Below, one piece after another: positions 53,137 to 63,501 of a DNA stretch of 64,000 nt. A model generated the notes under the pieces. That model was not told the origin of the DNA. It saw only the letters and a program-made list of their open reading frames with translations, and searched no databases. How positions within the stretch are numbered: position 1 is the stretch's first letter; the number at the start of each line of letters is the position of its first letter. This DNA is from Dasypus novemcinctus. Taxonomy: Eukaryota > Chordata > Mammalia > Cingulata > Dasypodidae. Made by a program: the position numbers and the translations under genes. The stretch covers positions 10,878,739 to 10,942,738 of the forward strand of contig NC_080701.1 in NCBI RefSeq assembly GCF_030445035.2. Reading direction: 5' to 3'.

Positions 53137-53860
53137 GTGGGCATGGAAGGGGTGGCTGTGTAGCTCGGGCAGGCTACGCCAAGGAGAGCATTTGGTTCAC
53201 GGAGCCCGTGGATGGATAATCACTCAGGTCTCTTCTAGCACAAAAATCTGCAACTGAGGTCAGTGTCCTGTCCAAAATGTGGGAAAAGTTCAAAGACCAA
53301 AAAACAAAACCACTCACTAAATTCCTTTTTAAACCTCTGCCTGCGTTTAGTCATTTCCCTCACAGTTCAAGCTTACACTTCCCTCCCATAATGTCGTCTT
53401 CTCCTTCTTTTTTGTCTTTTTATTCACACACATCCAATCCTCTATACCATTCTTTCCTGCCATTTCCGTCCCCTGGACACTTGGCTATTTGAAAGTCTTC
53501 TTCCAACAGCTCCCTCTATTCCTGTCATTTTCAGGAGAAAATCCTCCAGGCTAACCTTTCTCCTAGACTCTCATCTGTTCCAAAAGCCTCAAGGTTGCAG
53601 AATCCCCAGAGCCCCTGGGAAGTTTCCTTCCTCTAAGAACATTACCGCCTTGGGAAGAGATGCTGGTAGAGCCTTCTGGTGGGTTCCACTTTGAAGTGTG
53701 AGACTCTGACAGACACATAAAAACATACTCCTAGGGCCCAGAATAAATGTCCCGGGCAGCAGGTAACCTGGCTCCCATAGGAGAAATCACTTCAGGGAAG
53801 TTGCAGGGAGCTGAGTCACCTACTAGGGAGGGATTTTCTTTTGGTTCTGAAAGAGCAAGG
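53137..53860. other. Unique sequence, partly pyrimidine-rich
   Basis: A C/T-rich section at about 53,370-53,530 yields a Ser/Pro/Phe-rich shadow ORF. No gene or firm repeat assignment. Confidence 0.4.
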
Positions 53861-55196
53861 TGGTTGTCCTTGTTTGTCCTTCGTGGACCCCAGACAATTA
53901 TGTGCTTAAGCTAACCGATTCCTGTGCCCGTAAACAGCTGGGCCTTTTGATTAGATTCAGTTAAGTGACCTTTGATTAGATCACTTTTTTTTAACTTTTA
54001 TTGAGGTATATCATTCATACATGAGCACACATAAACAATAAGTGTATAGTAAAGATTGCAAACTTACATATATAACATCACACAGGGTCTCATAATCACC
54101 CCTCCACCAACTCTTTGCACTGGTGTGAAACATTTGTTACAAACTATGCAAGAGCACCATCAAAATATTACTACTAACTATATTCCTTATCTTACATTTG
54201 GTGTATTTTCCCCCCAACCCATACCATTTAAAAAATATATATATATCTTTGTTACAGATATGGTGAACTTGCAAAACAATCATACAGATGTGTAAATTTC
54301 CCATACAACTCCACACCCTGGTGGAACATTTGTTACAGACTATGAGATAATATCATCAGACTATTACCACCAATCATGGTCCATAAAATACATCTGGCAC
54401 ACTTTTTCCATACACCTCCATTATCAACATACTATAGCTTGGCATTGATGAAAGAAAATTATAGTATTGCTGTTAACCACAGTCTATAGGTCACACCAAT
54501 TGTAGTTTTCCCATGTTTCTCCATATTCCCATCATTCTGCAATAATGATGTACATCTGCTCTAGCTCACAGAAGGACTGATTAGATCACTTTTGATTAGA
54601 TCACTTTTGATTAGATGGCTTTAGGGCGTTGGATTGGACGATGTCATTGAGGCGTGAACAAGGGTGGGTCTCTGCCCTCTTGCTGGGGTCTTAAAAAAAC
54701 TGAAACTAGAAGCAGAAACACAAAGATAAAGGAAGCTGCCATTTGACCCTGCCACGTGAGAGGGGGTCACCTGCAGTCACAGAAAAGACAGAGATGGCCC
54801 GAGAGGCCAAGAGAGGGTCCAGAGGCCAGAGGCTGGAACCAGCAGAGCACAGAGGCAGAGCCAGGGGCCCGAGAGAATGGGCCCGTGGAGCAGCTCAAGG
54901 CTGAAGAGCCACACACTGGCCCTGCTTGGCGCCTGACCGCCCACAGCTGACCCAGGGAGCAAGGGCCTGGAGGAGAAGGCAGAGGCCAGGCAGGAGTCCC
55001 ACGGAGCCTCGCCACGTGGCGGGAGCCCGGATCTGCCCTGCAGCTGACGTCCGGGGAGATGGCATCTCTGATGATGCCCTGCTGTGGGCATTTTCACAGC
55101 CTCAGAACTGCAAGCCTTCTCCCTAATAAATTCCCCATTCTAACAGCCAACCCATTGCTGGTATTTTTACCTCAGCAGCCTTCACACACAAAAACA
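53861..55196 (+). mobile_element. MaLR-like LTR split by an L1 insertion
   Basis: The left piece (to 53,988) includes 'gcttaagctaaccgattcctgtgcccgtaaac' and 'ggccttttgattagattcag'. The right piece (from 54,579) continues with 'gattagatggctttagggcgttgg', a purine-rich body, 'ctgtgggcattttcacagcctcagaactgcaagcc', 'cctaataaattccccattc' and 'ttgctggtatttttacctcagcagcc'. The L1 between is precisely bounded by a 15-bp duplication. The LTR outer ends are approximate. Confidence 0.65.
53989..54578 (-). mobile_element. L1 3'UTR fragment, antisense, with 15-bp TSD
   Basis: Starts with T-run (A-tail complement) then 'taacttttattgaggtatatcattcatac'. The first 250 bp are the reverse complement of the L1 3' end at 40,440-40,680. 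The element is bounded by gattagatcactttt at 53,974-53,988 and 54,579-54,593. An AT dinucleotide run lies at about 54,235-54,246. It is a 5'-truncated, dead insertion. Confidence 0.85.
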
Positions 55197-56587
55197 GTGG
55201 TTTATATCAAAGTTCTTTATCTCTGCTCTTCTCAGCCTCTTCCTCGGTCCCAGATTAGCCTAGATGATACACAAATAGCTATGACACACAGTTGCTTTCT
55301 TTAGATTCTGTATGGGATTTCTTCCGAAAGTCTAAATACGGGCAGAAGCGTATCTTAGAGAAGTAGAACCACAGGCCCTACCTGCAGCTCCCTCATGGTT
55401 TTATGACCAGGACGCCTCGTGCTGATGGCAAGCACACTTACAGAGCTCAGCACCCACAAGAGTGGCCCGCAGCAGGCAAAACCAGTTTAGACAAATTCAC
55501 GTTTTAAAAAAAAAAAAAAAGGTTTAGACCAAGTCATGCAAATACATCAGTAGCAGGACACACTGTGAGAAGCTCAAGCTGCCTGGGGGAAGTATGACAT
55601 CTTAAAACCTCCAAGGTTAAAGTCACAGAGGACAGCCAGGCGTCCCCAACCCGATTCTCTTAGCAACAGCAAGAGAAATGAAGGGAACGCATCTCCACGC
55701 ACGACTGGGGCCAGATCTCCAGTTAACTGATTAGCGGCTGGCTCAGGCTTATACCCATTCCCTAGTGGCTAAGCACGTCCCCAGGAAAATGTGCGCGGGC
55801 TCTTGTCCCAGCCTCTCCTCGCTGACCCCCCAAAGCTCTGGCGCTGACCCCAGCAAAAGGTGGATCTTCCCGCCACTCGCTCGTCCCCAGTCCCCTCCCC
55901 TCAGACGCCTGCGCCTGCCCCTTGGCTCCGGCTTCATGGCTAAGGGTTTATATAAACACAAATCCACCCAAGAAAGGAAAAATATTTCCCTTTTCCCTGC
56001 TCTGGATAAAGTTCCAGCCGACTTGGCTGAGGATTAGACATGCTTTGCAGATCAAAGTGCGCTCGCAGGAGGGGACTCAAAATGCAAGGGAGGATTAGCA
56101 AAGGCCACACCGCTGGCTGCGGTGCTTTCAAAAGGCTCCTCTCTATTTTGATAGCCTGTCACCTACTTCTTACTGGAAAATGGTTCCAGGCTCAGAGAGT
56201 CAATGCAGACGGCAGAAAAGCTGCCAGACTACAACTTCCTCCCTCCAACTCTAGATTCCTTCCCACTGACATTTAAGACACCGACAAAAATTGCAACCGG
56301 GGCCCAGTGACCCTATCAAAAACCCCCAGAGTTTGAAGCACTAAGGGGGCCACTGGAAGTCCTTGAGAATGGTCAGGCGCCATAGATTTGCTTCTTGTCT
56401 CCAGACAAGGGAGATAACACGAGCTTCTGTCAATCTGCTTTTCTCTGAGGAAGGAAGGAAGGAGGAGGAGGGAGTGGGGTGGTACCCATGAAGGGGCCAA
56501 GGAGCTAAGAGGACCCCACAGAGGTGGACTCACAGAGCTGGGGGGCTGGAGAGTTCTAAGTCTTCATCCTGCACAGAAACAACAACC
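55197..56587. other. Unique sequence, nothing recognised
   Basis: An A15 run lies at 55,506-55,521. No exon or named repeat seen. Confidence 0.4.
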
Positions 56588-56594
56588 TGACATG

Positions 56595-57202
56595 GGAAGC
56601 GGATGTGACTCAAATGATTGGGCTCCCGTCTACTATATGGAAGTTCAAGGTTCGATTCCCAGAGCCTCCTGGTGAAGGCAAGCTGGCCCACATGGAGAGC
56701 TGGCCCAAGGGGAGAGCTGGCCCACATGGAGAGCTGGCCCAAGGGGAGACCTGGCTTGCACAAAGAGCTGGCCGATGCAGCAGAGCTGGTCCATACAGAG
56801 AGCTGGCCGATGCAGGAGTGCTGGCCCTAGTGGAGAGCTGGCCCACGTGAAGAGCTGGCTGGTGCAGGAGTGCTGGCCCGAGTGGAGAGCTGGCCGGTGC
56901 AGGAGTGCTGGCCTACACAGAGTGCTGGCCCGCAAGGAAGCTGGCCTGAGTGGAAAGCTGGTGCAGCAAAATGACGCAACAGAAAGAGACACAGAGGAGA
57001 GACAATAAGAGACAGGGAGCTGAGGTGGTGCAAGAGACTGAACGCCTCTCTCCCATCTGGAAGGTCCCAGGATCAGTTCCTGGTGCTGCCTCAAGAAAAG
57101 ATAAGCAGACACAGAAAAACACACAGAGAATGGACACAGATAGCAGACAACGGGGCGGGGGGGGGGGGGGGGGGAGGGGATAAATAAATCTTTAAAATAG
57201 CT
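56595..57202 (+). mobile_element. DAS-III SINE with expanded internal tandem repeat
   Basis: Head 'ggaagcggatgtgactcaaatg' and B box 'aggttcgattccc', then about 17 units of 17-18 bp built on gctggcc (56,682-56,965). Body 'agagacacagaggagagac', 'ctctctcccatctggaaggtccc', 'gcagacaacggggc', a G18-type run near 57,156, and tail 'ataaataaatcttt' follow. The flanking duplication is tgacatg (56,588-56,594 and 57,203-57,209). At about 600 bp it is longer than the other copies. ORFs up to 187 codons in it are artefacts. Confidence 0.93.
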
Positions 57203-57209
57203 TGACATG

Positions 57210-57566
57210 CATGAACAAACACCACATGAAACGTATTCCAGCTGGGATCCTCTCCCAACACAGGTCTTCTTGAGCTAGCTGCCCTGCCCAAGTGTCGCTC
57301 ACACATGATCCAGCCTGGACGTGCCAGAAGCACCCCCGAGGACCTGCAAAGCTTTCCATTGCATGAAGAATCAAGGCCAGCACTTCTTGGCTTCTCCAAT
57401 CACTCCAAAGTGGAAATTCTGAACAAGAATGAATTCTTTACATTTCAGTTACGCTTTTCCCTCAAGCAGGTGCAGACCAGCTGAACTTCCAAAACCGAAG
57501 CCTACCAGCAGACAAAGAACAGAACAAAACCACAGAACCACAGGTGCTTTCATTAAAAGATGGGAA
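57210..57566. other. Unique sequence between two DAS-III copies
   Basis: No gene or named repeat recognised. Confidence 0.4.
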
Positions 57567-57577
57567 GAAAGTATGGG

Positions 57578-58015
57578 ATCGGGGAAGCAGACTTGGCCCA
57601 GTGGTTAGGGTGTCTGTCTACCACATGGGAGGTCCGCGGTTCAAACCCCAGGCCTCCTTGGCCCGTGTGGAGCTGGCCCATGCGCAGTGCTGATGCGCAC
57701 AAGGAGTGCCATGCCACGCAGGGGTGTCCCCTGCATAGGGGAGCCCGACACACAAGGAGTGTGCCCCACAAGGAGAGGTGCCCCGCACGACAAAAGCACA
57801 GCCTGCCTAGGAATGGTGCTGCACACACGGAGAGCTGACACAGCAAAATGACACAACAAAAAGAGACACAGATTCCTGGTGCCGCTGACAAGAATACAAG
57901 CAGACACAGAAGAGCATACAGCGAATGGACTCAGAGAGCAGACAACTGGGAGGGTGGGAAGGGGAGAGAAATAAATTTTTAAAAATCTAAAAAAAAGAAA
58001 AAGAAAAAGTAGAAG
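57578..58015 (+). mobile_element. DAS-III SINE with TSD, abutting a CpG island
   Basis: Head 'ggggaagcagacttggccca', B box 'gcggttcaaacccc', 'gagctggcccatgcg' and 'aaggagtgccatgcc' spacers, 'agagacacagattcctgg', 'actcagagagcagacaactgg' and tail 'aaataaatttttaaaaatc' plus A-rich end. Flanks gaaagtatggg (57,567-57,577) and gaaagtacggg (58,016-58,026) form an 11-bp duplication with one mismatch. Confidence 0.93.
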
Positions 58016-58026
58016 GAAAGTACGGG

Positions 58027-58700
58027 GCCTCCAAACACGACTCGCTCCATCCGAGGAAGGGGCAGGTCTGTGAAGAAGCCTCTGCCGGCCGCCGCCTCGG
58101 GCTACGCGGACGCCACCCCAGCTCCGAGGGTGCCCTGCGCTGGCCCTGACCGCTTCCCTGAACTTCAGTCTCAGACGCCGCCGTCCCCTCGGCACCACTG
58201 CTCGGACACCAGCGTGTCTGACAGCAAGCTCTGGATTCCCACCTGCTGCCCCACGCCACAGAACTCCTTTTCCGGCTCCCCCTCCGCGCGTCCCGTCCCT
58301 CCGCACAAAAGCACGGGGTCGTTTCTCACCCCTTCTTTTCTGGCACCCCGCGCCGAGCGCGTCTACCGGAGACCACACCCCCCTCTGGCCCCCGGCCGTG
58401 GCCTCCCGTCCCCACCCCCGCCGCCTCTGGGCTGCCGGGGCGTCTTCCGCCTGCGCACCCTGCCCCTGCCCGCAGCCCACCTCGCCGCAGCGCAGGCCCA
58501 CACCCTGTCACGGGGCAGGGCAGGCCGGGGTCGTCCCCAGCGCAGGACCCTTCCTCTCCTCGGAGCCCAGGTCCTCGCGGCCACCTGCAGGTCTGACCAT
58601 CTGCCCGCATCTCGGGCTCTGAGGAGACCTCCTGCCCACCTGCCCCCTGTCCACTCCACTCCAACCGCACAGGTCCCTTTGCTAATAAGCACATGCCACC
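58027..58700. promoter_or_regulatory. CpG island-like region
   Basis: About 670 bp are G+C rich with dense CG dinucleotides (58,085-58,115, 58,165-58,190, 58,285-58,370, 58,380-58,445), in a window where CG is otherwise scarce. Long overlapping ORFs on both strands (241 codons plus; 286 codons minus, running into the SINE) reflect composition. No Kozak-plus-donor first exon was convincing. A promoter is possible in either direction; no TATA box is seen. Confidence 0.5.
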
Positions 58701-58719
58701 CTAATAAGCCCGTCCTCAC

Positions 58720-58984
58720 CCCTTGGCTCCCCCCACTCAGGTCTCTGCTCCAACATCACCACCTCGGAACGACCTTCCAGCACCATCCCCTGTGAAATAC
58801 CACGGCGCCTCCAGGTCGCGCTCTGCTCCATGCACCTGCCTTAGTTCTCTCCACAGTTCTGATGTCCCCTGGACAGGCTGGCTGCCTGTGTATCTCCCCT
58901 ACTAGGGACGTAAGCTCCAGGGCAAGAGGATTTTTTTCTTGTTCGTTGTTGAATCCCAAGCACCTAAACCAAGAAAACATTTCA
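58720..58984 (+). repeat. L2 LINE 3' end, sense
   Basis: 'cactcaggtctctgctccaacatcaccacctcggaacgaccttcc', then 'gtatctcccctactagggacgtaagctccagggcaagaggatttttttcttgttcgttgttgaatcccaagcacctaaa' is the sense L2 3' half in order. It is cut off by the L1 that begins near 58,985. Confidence 0.65.
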
Positions 58985-61012
58985 TTTTCGATTGCAACTA
59001 GAAGAATCAAATATCCAGGAATAAATTTAACCAAGGATGAAAAGGACTTGTACAAGGAAAACTACAAAGCCATGCTGCAAAAAATTAAAGAACACCTAAA
59101 TAAATGGAAAGGCATTCTGTGTTCATGGATTAGAAGACTACATATTATTAAAATGTCAGTTCTACACAGAGCAGTTTACGGATTCAATGCAATTTCGATC
59201 AAAATTCCAACAGGCATCTTGGCAGAAATGGAAAACCCTATCATCAAATTCATATGGAAGAGTAAGCAGCCCCAAATAGCCAAAAACATCCTGAAAAATA
59301 ACAATGGAATTGGAGAAGCCACACTTTCTGGTTTAAAAACTATTATAAAGCTATAGTAAATAAAACTGCATGGTAATGGGGCATGGATATAGCTCAAATG
59401 GTTGAGTGCCTGCTTCCCATGTATGAGGTCCTGGGTTCAATCCCTGTTACGTCCTAAAAGACAACAACAAAAAAGAAACACCCCCCCAAAAAAAACCTGC
59501 ATGGTACTGCCATGGAACTGGAGATGCATATGCAAAGGGTGAAATTAATTAATTTTATTAAAAATTAATTTTATTAATAAATTAATTTTATTAATAAAAA
59601 TTAATAAAAACGGATAAAAATCTAAATATAAGAATCAAAACTTTAAAACTCCTAGAAGAAAACATAGGGAAGCATCTTCAGGGCCAAGTGTTAGGCAATG
59701 GTTGCTTAGACTTTACACCAAAAGGATGAGCAACAGAGGTAAAAATAGATTAAAGGAACTTCATCAAAATGAAAACCTTTTGTCCATCAAAGGACTTTAT
59801 CACACACAAAAAAAAAACCTCTAAAGAATGGGAGAAAATATTTGGAAAGCATATATCCATAAGAGTTTAATACCCAGAACACAAAGAAATCCTACAATTC
59901 AACAACAAAAATTCAAACCTCATTTAAAAAATGGGCTAATGGCTTGAATAGATATTTCTCCAAAAAAGATGTATCAATGAACACACAACAAAGGTGTTCA
60001 ACACCATGAGACATCAGGAAATGCACATCAAAACCACAATGAGATACCATTTCACACCCACTGGAATGGCTGCTATTTAAAAAATGGAAAACAATGAGTG
60101 CTGGAGAGGATGCGGAGAAACAAGGGCACCCATTCCCTGCTGGTGGCGATACGGAACGGAGCAGCCGCTGTGGAAGACGGTTTGACAGTTCGTCAGAAAC
60201 CTAAGTATGGAACTACACATGACCCAGCGATTCCATTACTAGATAGAGATCCAAAAGAAGTGACAGCAGGGACTCAAACAGACATTTGCATACTGATTTT
60301 CTCAGTGGCATTATTAACAACTGTCAAAAGATGGAAGCCACCCAAGTGTCCAGGAACCAATGAATGGATAAATAAAATGTGGTATATACATACAATGGAA
60401 TATTATTCAGCCAGAAAAAGGAATGAAGTCTTGATACATGTAACAACATGGATGAACCTTGAGGACATTATGTTGAGTGAAATAAGCCAGGCACAAAAGG
60501 AAAATAATTGTATTTGAAACAATTAGAATAAGCGAACTCATAGAGTCAGAATCTAGGATATAGGGTACCAGGGGACAGGGTGGAGGCAGGGAATGGGGAG
60601 TTAGTCTTAAAGTGTACAGGATTCCTATTTGGAATGATAGAAATGTTTCGGTAATGGATGGTGGTGGTGGTAGGACATTGCAAACACAATCAACAGCACT
60701 GAAATATATATCTGAATATGATTAAATGGAGAATGGTAGACTATAATTTATGATAATAGAATAAATTTTTTAAAAATCCATGGAACTACACTACACAGTG
60801 AACCCTAAGATAAACCACGAACCTAAATTAATAGTACAGTTATAAAAATGTGCCACCGTCATTGCAACAAATGTTCCACAGCCATGCAAGGTGTTTTTGG
60901 TAGGGTGGTGTATAGAATCCTGTATTTTTGTATAAGATTGTTTGGTAAACCCACAACCTTTCTAATAAAGAAAAATGATTAAATAAAAAAGAAAAATAAA
61001 TAAAAATGGACA
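58985..61012 (+). mobile_element. L1: ORF2 C-terminal part and 3'UTR, sense
   Basis: The frame at 58,985-59,356 reads FSIATRRIKYPGINLTKDEK, then DLYKENYKAMLQKIKEHLNK and further to LSGLKTIIKL, the L1 ORF2 protein region just after the reverse transcriptase domain. ORF2 text continues with frame breaks to about 60,517 (for example WKPPKCPGTNEWINKMWYIH, then TMEYYSARKRNE). The 3'UTR ends in A-rich sequence at 60,960-61,012. It lacks the endonuclease and RT domains (5' truncation), so it cannot move. A DAS-SINE sits at 59,376-59,496, and an AT-rich iterated stretch at 59,536-59,608. Confidence 0.9.
59376..59496 (+). mobile_element. DAS-SINE, short form, inside L1, with TSD
   Basis: Head 'atggggcatggatatagctcaaatggttgagtg' with A box, 'gggttcaatccctgttac' with B box, and a tail of mixed A/C runs. 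The 10-bp duplication ctgcatggta flanks it at 59,366-59,375 and 59,497-59,506, interrupting L1 ORF2. Confidence 0.95.
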
Positions 61013-61039
61013 GATTTTATATGAGTCCACTTACATGAA

Positions 61040-61296
61040 AGAGCTAGAATTTGCAAATTCATAGAGACAAAGTAAAGCATAAGTTACGAGGAGCTGTGGA
61101 GAGGAGGAATGGGAAGCTAATGCATAATGGGTGTAGGGTTTTGGGTTGGGATGAAATAGAAGATAATGGTTCTGGTAATGGATGGTGCAGGAAGCACAAT
61201 ATTTTAAATGATCAGTCCCACTGAATGGTATGCCTGGGAGTGTTGAGATGGGAAAATTTTGTTGTATATATATTTCTACAATTAAAAAAAAAAAAG
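61040..61296 (+). mobile_element. L1 3' end, sense (second, older copy)
   Basis: 'tgagtccacttacatgaaagagctagaatttgcaaattcatagagac' begins a 3' end that closes with 'gttgtatatatatttctacaatt' and A11. It follows the previous L1 directly. Confidence 0.55.
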
Positions 61297-61299
61297 ATT

Positions 61300-61912
61300 G
61301 ACTAAAGAGACAACTAAATGAAACAACTGATACTGGAATGGACTTAATAATGGAGCAGAAAAAGGAACAAAAGGACATTATTGGGACATATGAAAAAATT
61401 GGGATATAGACTGTAAGATTTATTATCAATGATAAATTTCTTGACCTTGCTAACTCCACTTAAGGCTGTTATAGAATTGAATATCCTTGTTCACAGGAAA
61501 TGTACATGAAAGTATTATATGTTCAAGGAGCAGGATATATACAACCTACTATCACAGGTTTAAAAAACAGAATGATATACAGATGCACAGACAGAATGAT
61601 ATGGCAAACATGACAAAATGTTAAAAGTTAGTGGATCTTCTTATACTCTATGCTTTTGGTATTGTTTACCTTTAAAAATTAAATGGTCTTTAAGAATGGG
61701 TCAATTTGGATTGTCTTACTAAGATCAAATACTTCTTATCATCCCATTCTTTATCCTCTCCTTTCATGGAATTGTTATCTTTAGATAAAACTTTTTAAAA
61801 TAAACAAGTTAGTAGAGCTGGGTATCTGAATGGATGGTGAAGTTCTCTGTGTGAGTACTGTATTATTTTTGCAACTTTCCTGTAAGTTTGAAATTCTTTC
61901 AAAATAAAAAGT
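61300..61912 (+). mobile_element. Ancient LINE 3' end, sense
   Basis: 'agacaactaaatgaaacaactgatactggaatgg', 'aaggacattattgggacat' and 'caactttcctgtaagtttgaaattctttcaaaataaaaagtt' are phrases I know from old L1-type 3' ends in mammals. The exact subfamily is not certain. Confidence 0.45.
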
Positions 61913-61916
61913 TCAA

Positions 61917-62253
61917 GGGAAACAGATGTGGTTCAATAAGTTGAGCGCCCGCCTGCCACATGGGAGGACCCAGGTTCAGGTACCAGTGCCTCCTAAGAAG
62001 ACAAGCAGATGCCCACTCCCACCGCAACGAGCAGATGCCCAAATGAACAGATGCCACAAGCCAGCAGATACCGCAGCCCACGGGGAGCGGATGTGGCTCA
62101 GGTTGTTGGGCACTCACCTCCCATGTGGGAGGTCCCGGGTTCAGTTCCGGGTGCCTCCTGGAGAAGGTAAGTAAACAATGAGCAGACAGATGAGAGAACC
62201 ACGGGGGAGGGGGGAGACATAAAAATAAGTAAACAAATAAATCTTTTTAAAAA
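61917..62253 (+). mobile_element. DAS-SINE dimer
   Basis: A first tRNA-like unit ('gggaaacagatgtggttcaataagttgagcg', 'caggttcaggtaccag') spans about 61,917-61,993. A second ('ggggagcggatgtggctcagg', 'cgggttcagttccgg') spans about 62,083-62,160. Between them are repeats of 'gagcagatgcc', and the end is 'aaacaaataaatctttttaaaa'. Flanks 'aaaaagttcaag' and 'aagaagttgaag' may be a decayed duplication. Confidence 0.87.
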
Positions 62254-62264
62254 GAAGTTGAAGA

Positions 62265-63290
62265 ATGGAAAAAAAAAAAGATAAACCTACCATAAAAATT
62301 TTAAAATTCTGCTCTTCCAAAGACACTGAATGAAAAGGTAATTCACAAAAAAGGAGGGAATATTTGCAAAGCTTATGTCTGATAAAGGACTTGTATTCAA
62401 AGGAAATAAAGAATTCTGGAAGCTCAGTAAGAAAATGAACAATGCAAGTTTTAAAAATCGCTAAAAGATTTGAACAGACACTTCAACGAAGAAGATATGC
62501 CAATGCTAAATAAGGACATCAAAAGATGCTCAAAATTATTAGTCATTGGGAAATGCAAATTAAAACCACAATGAGATGCCACATCTATTAGAATGTCTAA
62601 AATGAAAAAAAAAGAGCCCACCTTATGTTTCTAAGGATGTGGATGAACTGGAGCTCTCCTACACTGCTGTTGGCAAGGCAAAATGGTATTTAATATTATC
62701 CACTTTGGAAAACAGTTTAGCATTTTCTTAAAGAGTTGAAACATATCTCTCCTATAAGATCCAGCCATGCCACTCCCAGATAATTACCCAAGAGAAAAGA
62801 AAGCCTACACCCGTACAAAGACCTGGACCTGAGAGTTCACAGCAGCTTTATCTGAAAACTAGAAGCAACCTGAATGCTCATTAACACGTGAACAGATAAA
62901 CGGGTAGCGTATCTGTACAATGCATTAGTACTTAGCAATAAAAAGGAAGGAGACACTGATTGAGCCACAAGAATGTGGATCAATCTCAAATTAATTATGC
63001 TGAATAAAATAAAACAGACAAAAAAGTATGTACTGGAAGATTCAGAAAAGGCAAACAAATCTATAGTGACAGAAAACAGAAGAGTGATGGCCTGGCAGAG
63101 CAGGGACCAGATGATAGGAAGGGACGGGAAGAAGCCACTTAAAGAGAGTGACTGATAAGTTCATTATTTTTATTGTGGCGATAAATTTACAGATACAGAC
63201 ATATGTCAAAACTTATCGAATTGTACACTTTCAATACGAGCAGTTTACCACCAGATGCTAATTATGTCTCAATAAAGCTGCTAAAAATAC
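62265..63290 (+). mobile_element. L1M: ORF2 end and 3'UTR, sense
   Basis: Landmarks in order: 'gaaaatgaacaatgcaag', 'agacacttcaacgaagaagatatgcc', 'ttgggaaatgcaaattaaaaccacaatgagatgcc', 'ctctcctacactgctgttggcaaggcaaaatgg', 'gcaataaaaaggaaggagac', 'cttatcgaattgtacactttc' and 'tatgtctcaataaagctgct'. All frames are broken. Confidence 0.8.
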
Positions 63291-63318
63291 AAAAAGAACA
63301 AAACAACAAAAGCACTCT

Positions 63319-63501
63319 GGGGGAAGCGGCTGTGGCTCAAGAAACTGAGCTTCCGTTTAGCACCCAGAATGGACCCCTGGGACCTACTGGATAAAAACAA
63401 CAACAAAAAAAGAGGTGTCCCGGACGTGTGGGGAGAGCCCTTGTGCGGCGCGGGGATGCACCAAAAAGATGAATGACGCTACCAGATAGGGACAAAAAAA
63501 C
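63319..63501 (+). mobile_element. DAS-SINE, degraded
   Basis: Head 'ggggaagcggctgtggctcaagaaactgagc', then a B-box region changed to 'ggacccctgggacctactgg', an A/C-rich linker, 'tgtggggagagccc' spacer, and an A-run before 'ccacc'. A short cactct flank match is possible. Confidence 0.6.

Noticed and set aside
56682-56965. CRISPR-like array
   Set aside because: Units are contiguous and similar with no unique spacers, inside a mammalian SINE.
56645-57208. 187-codon minus-strand ORF
   Set aside because: Entirely inside the DAS-III SINE and its tandem repeat.
57641-58501. 286-codon minus-strand ORF
   Set aside because: It runs through the CpG island and into a DAS-III SINE tail and body; length comes from composition and SINE sequence.
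58985-60517. L1 ORF2 as a functional gene
   Set aside because: Only the C-terminal part exists, with frame breaks and a SINE insertion; RT and endonuclease regions are absent.
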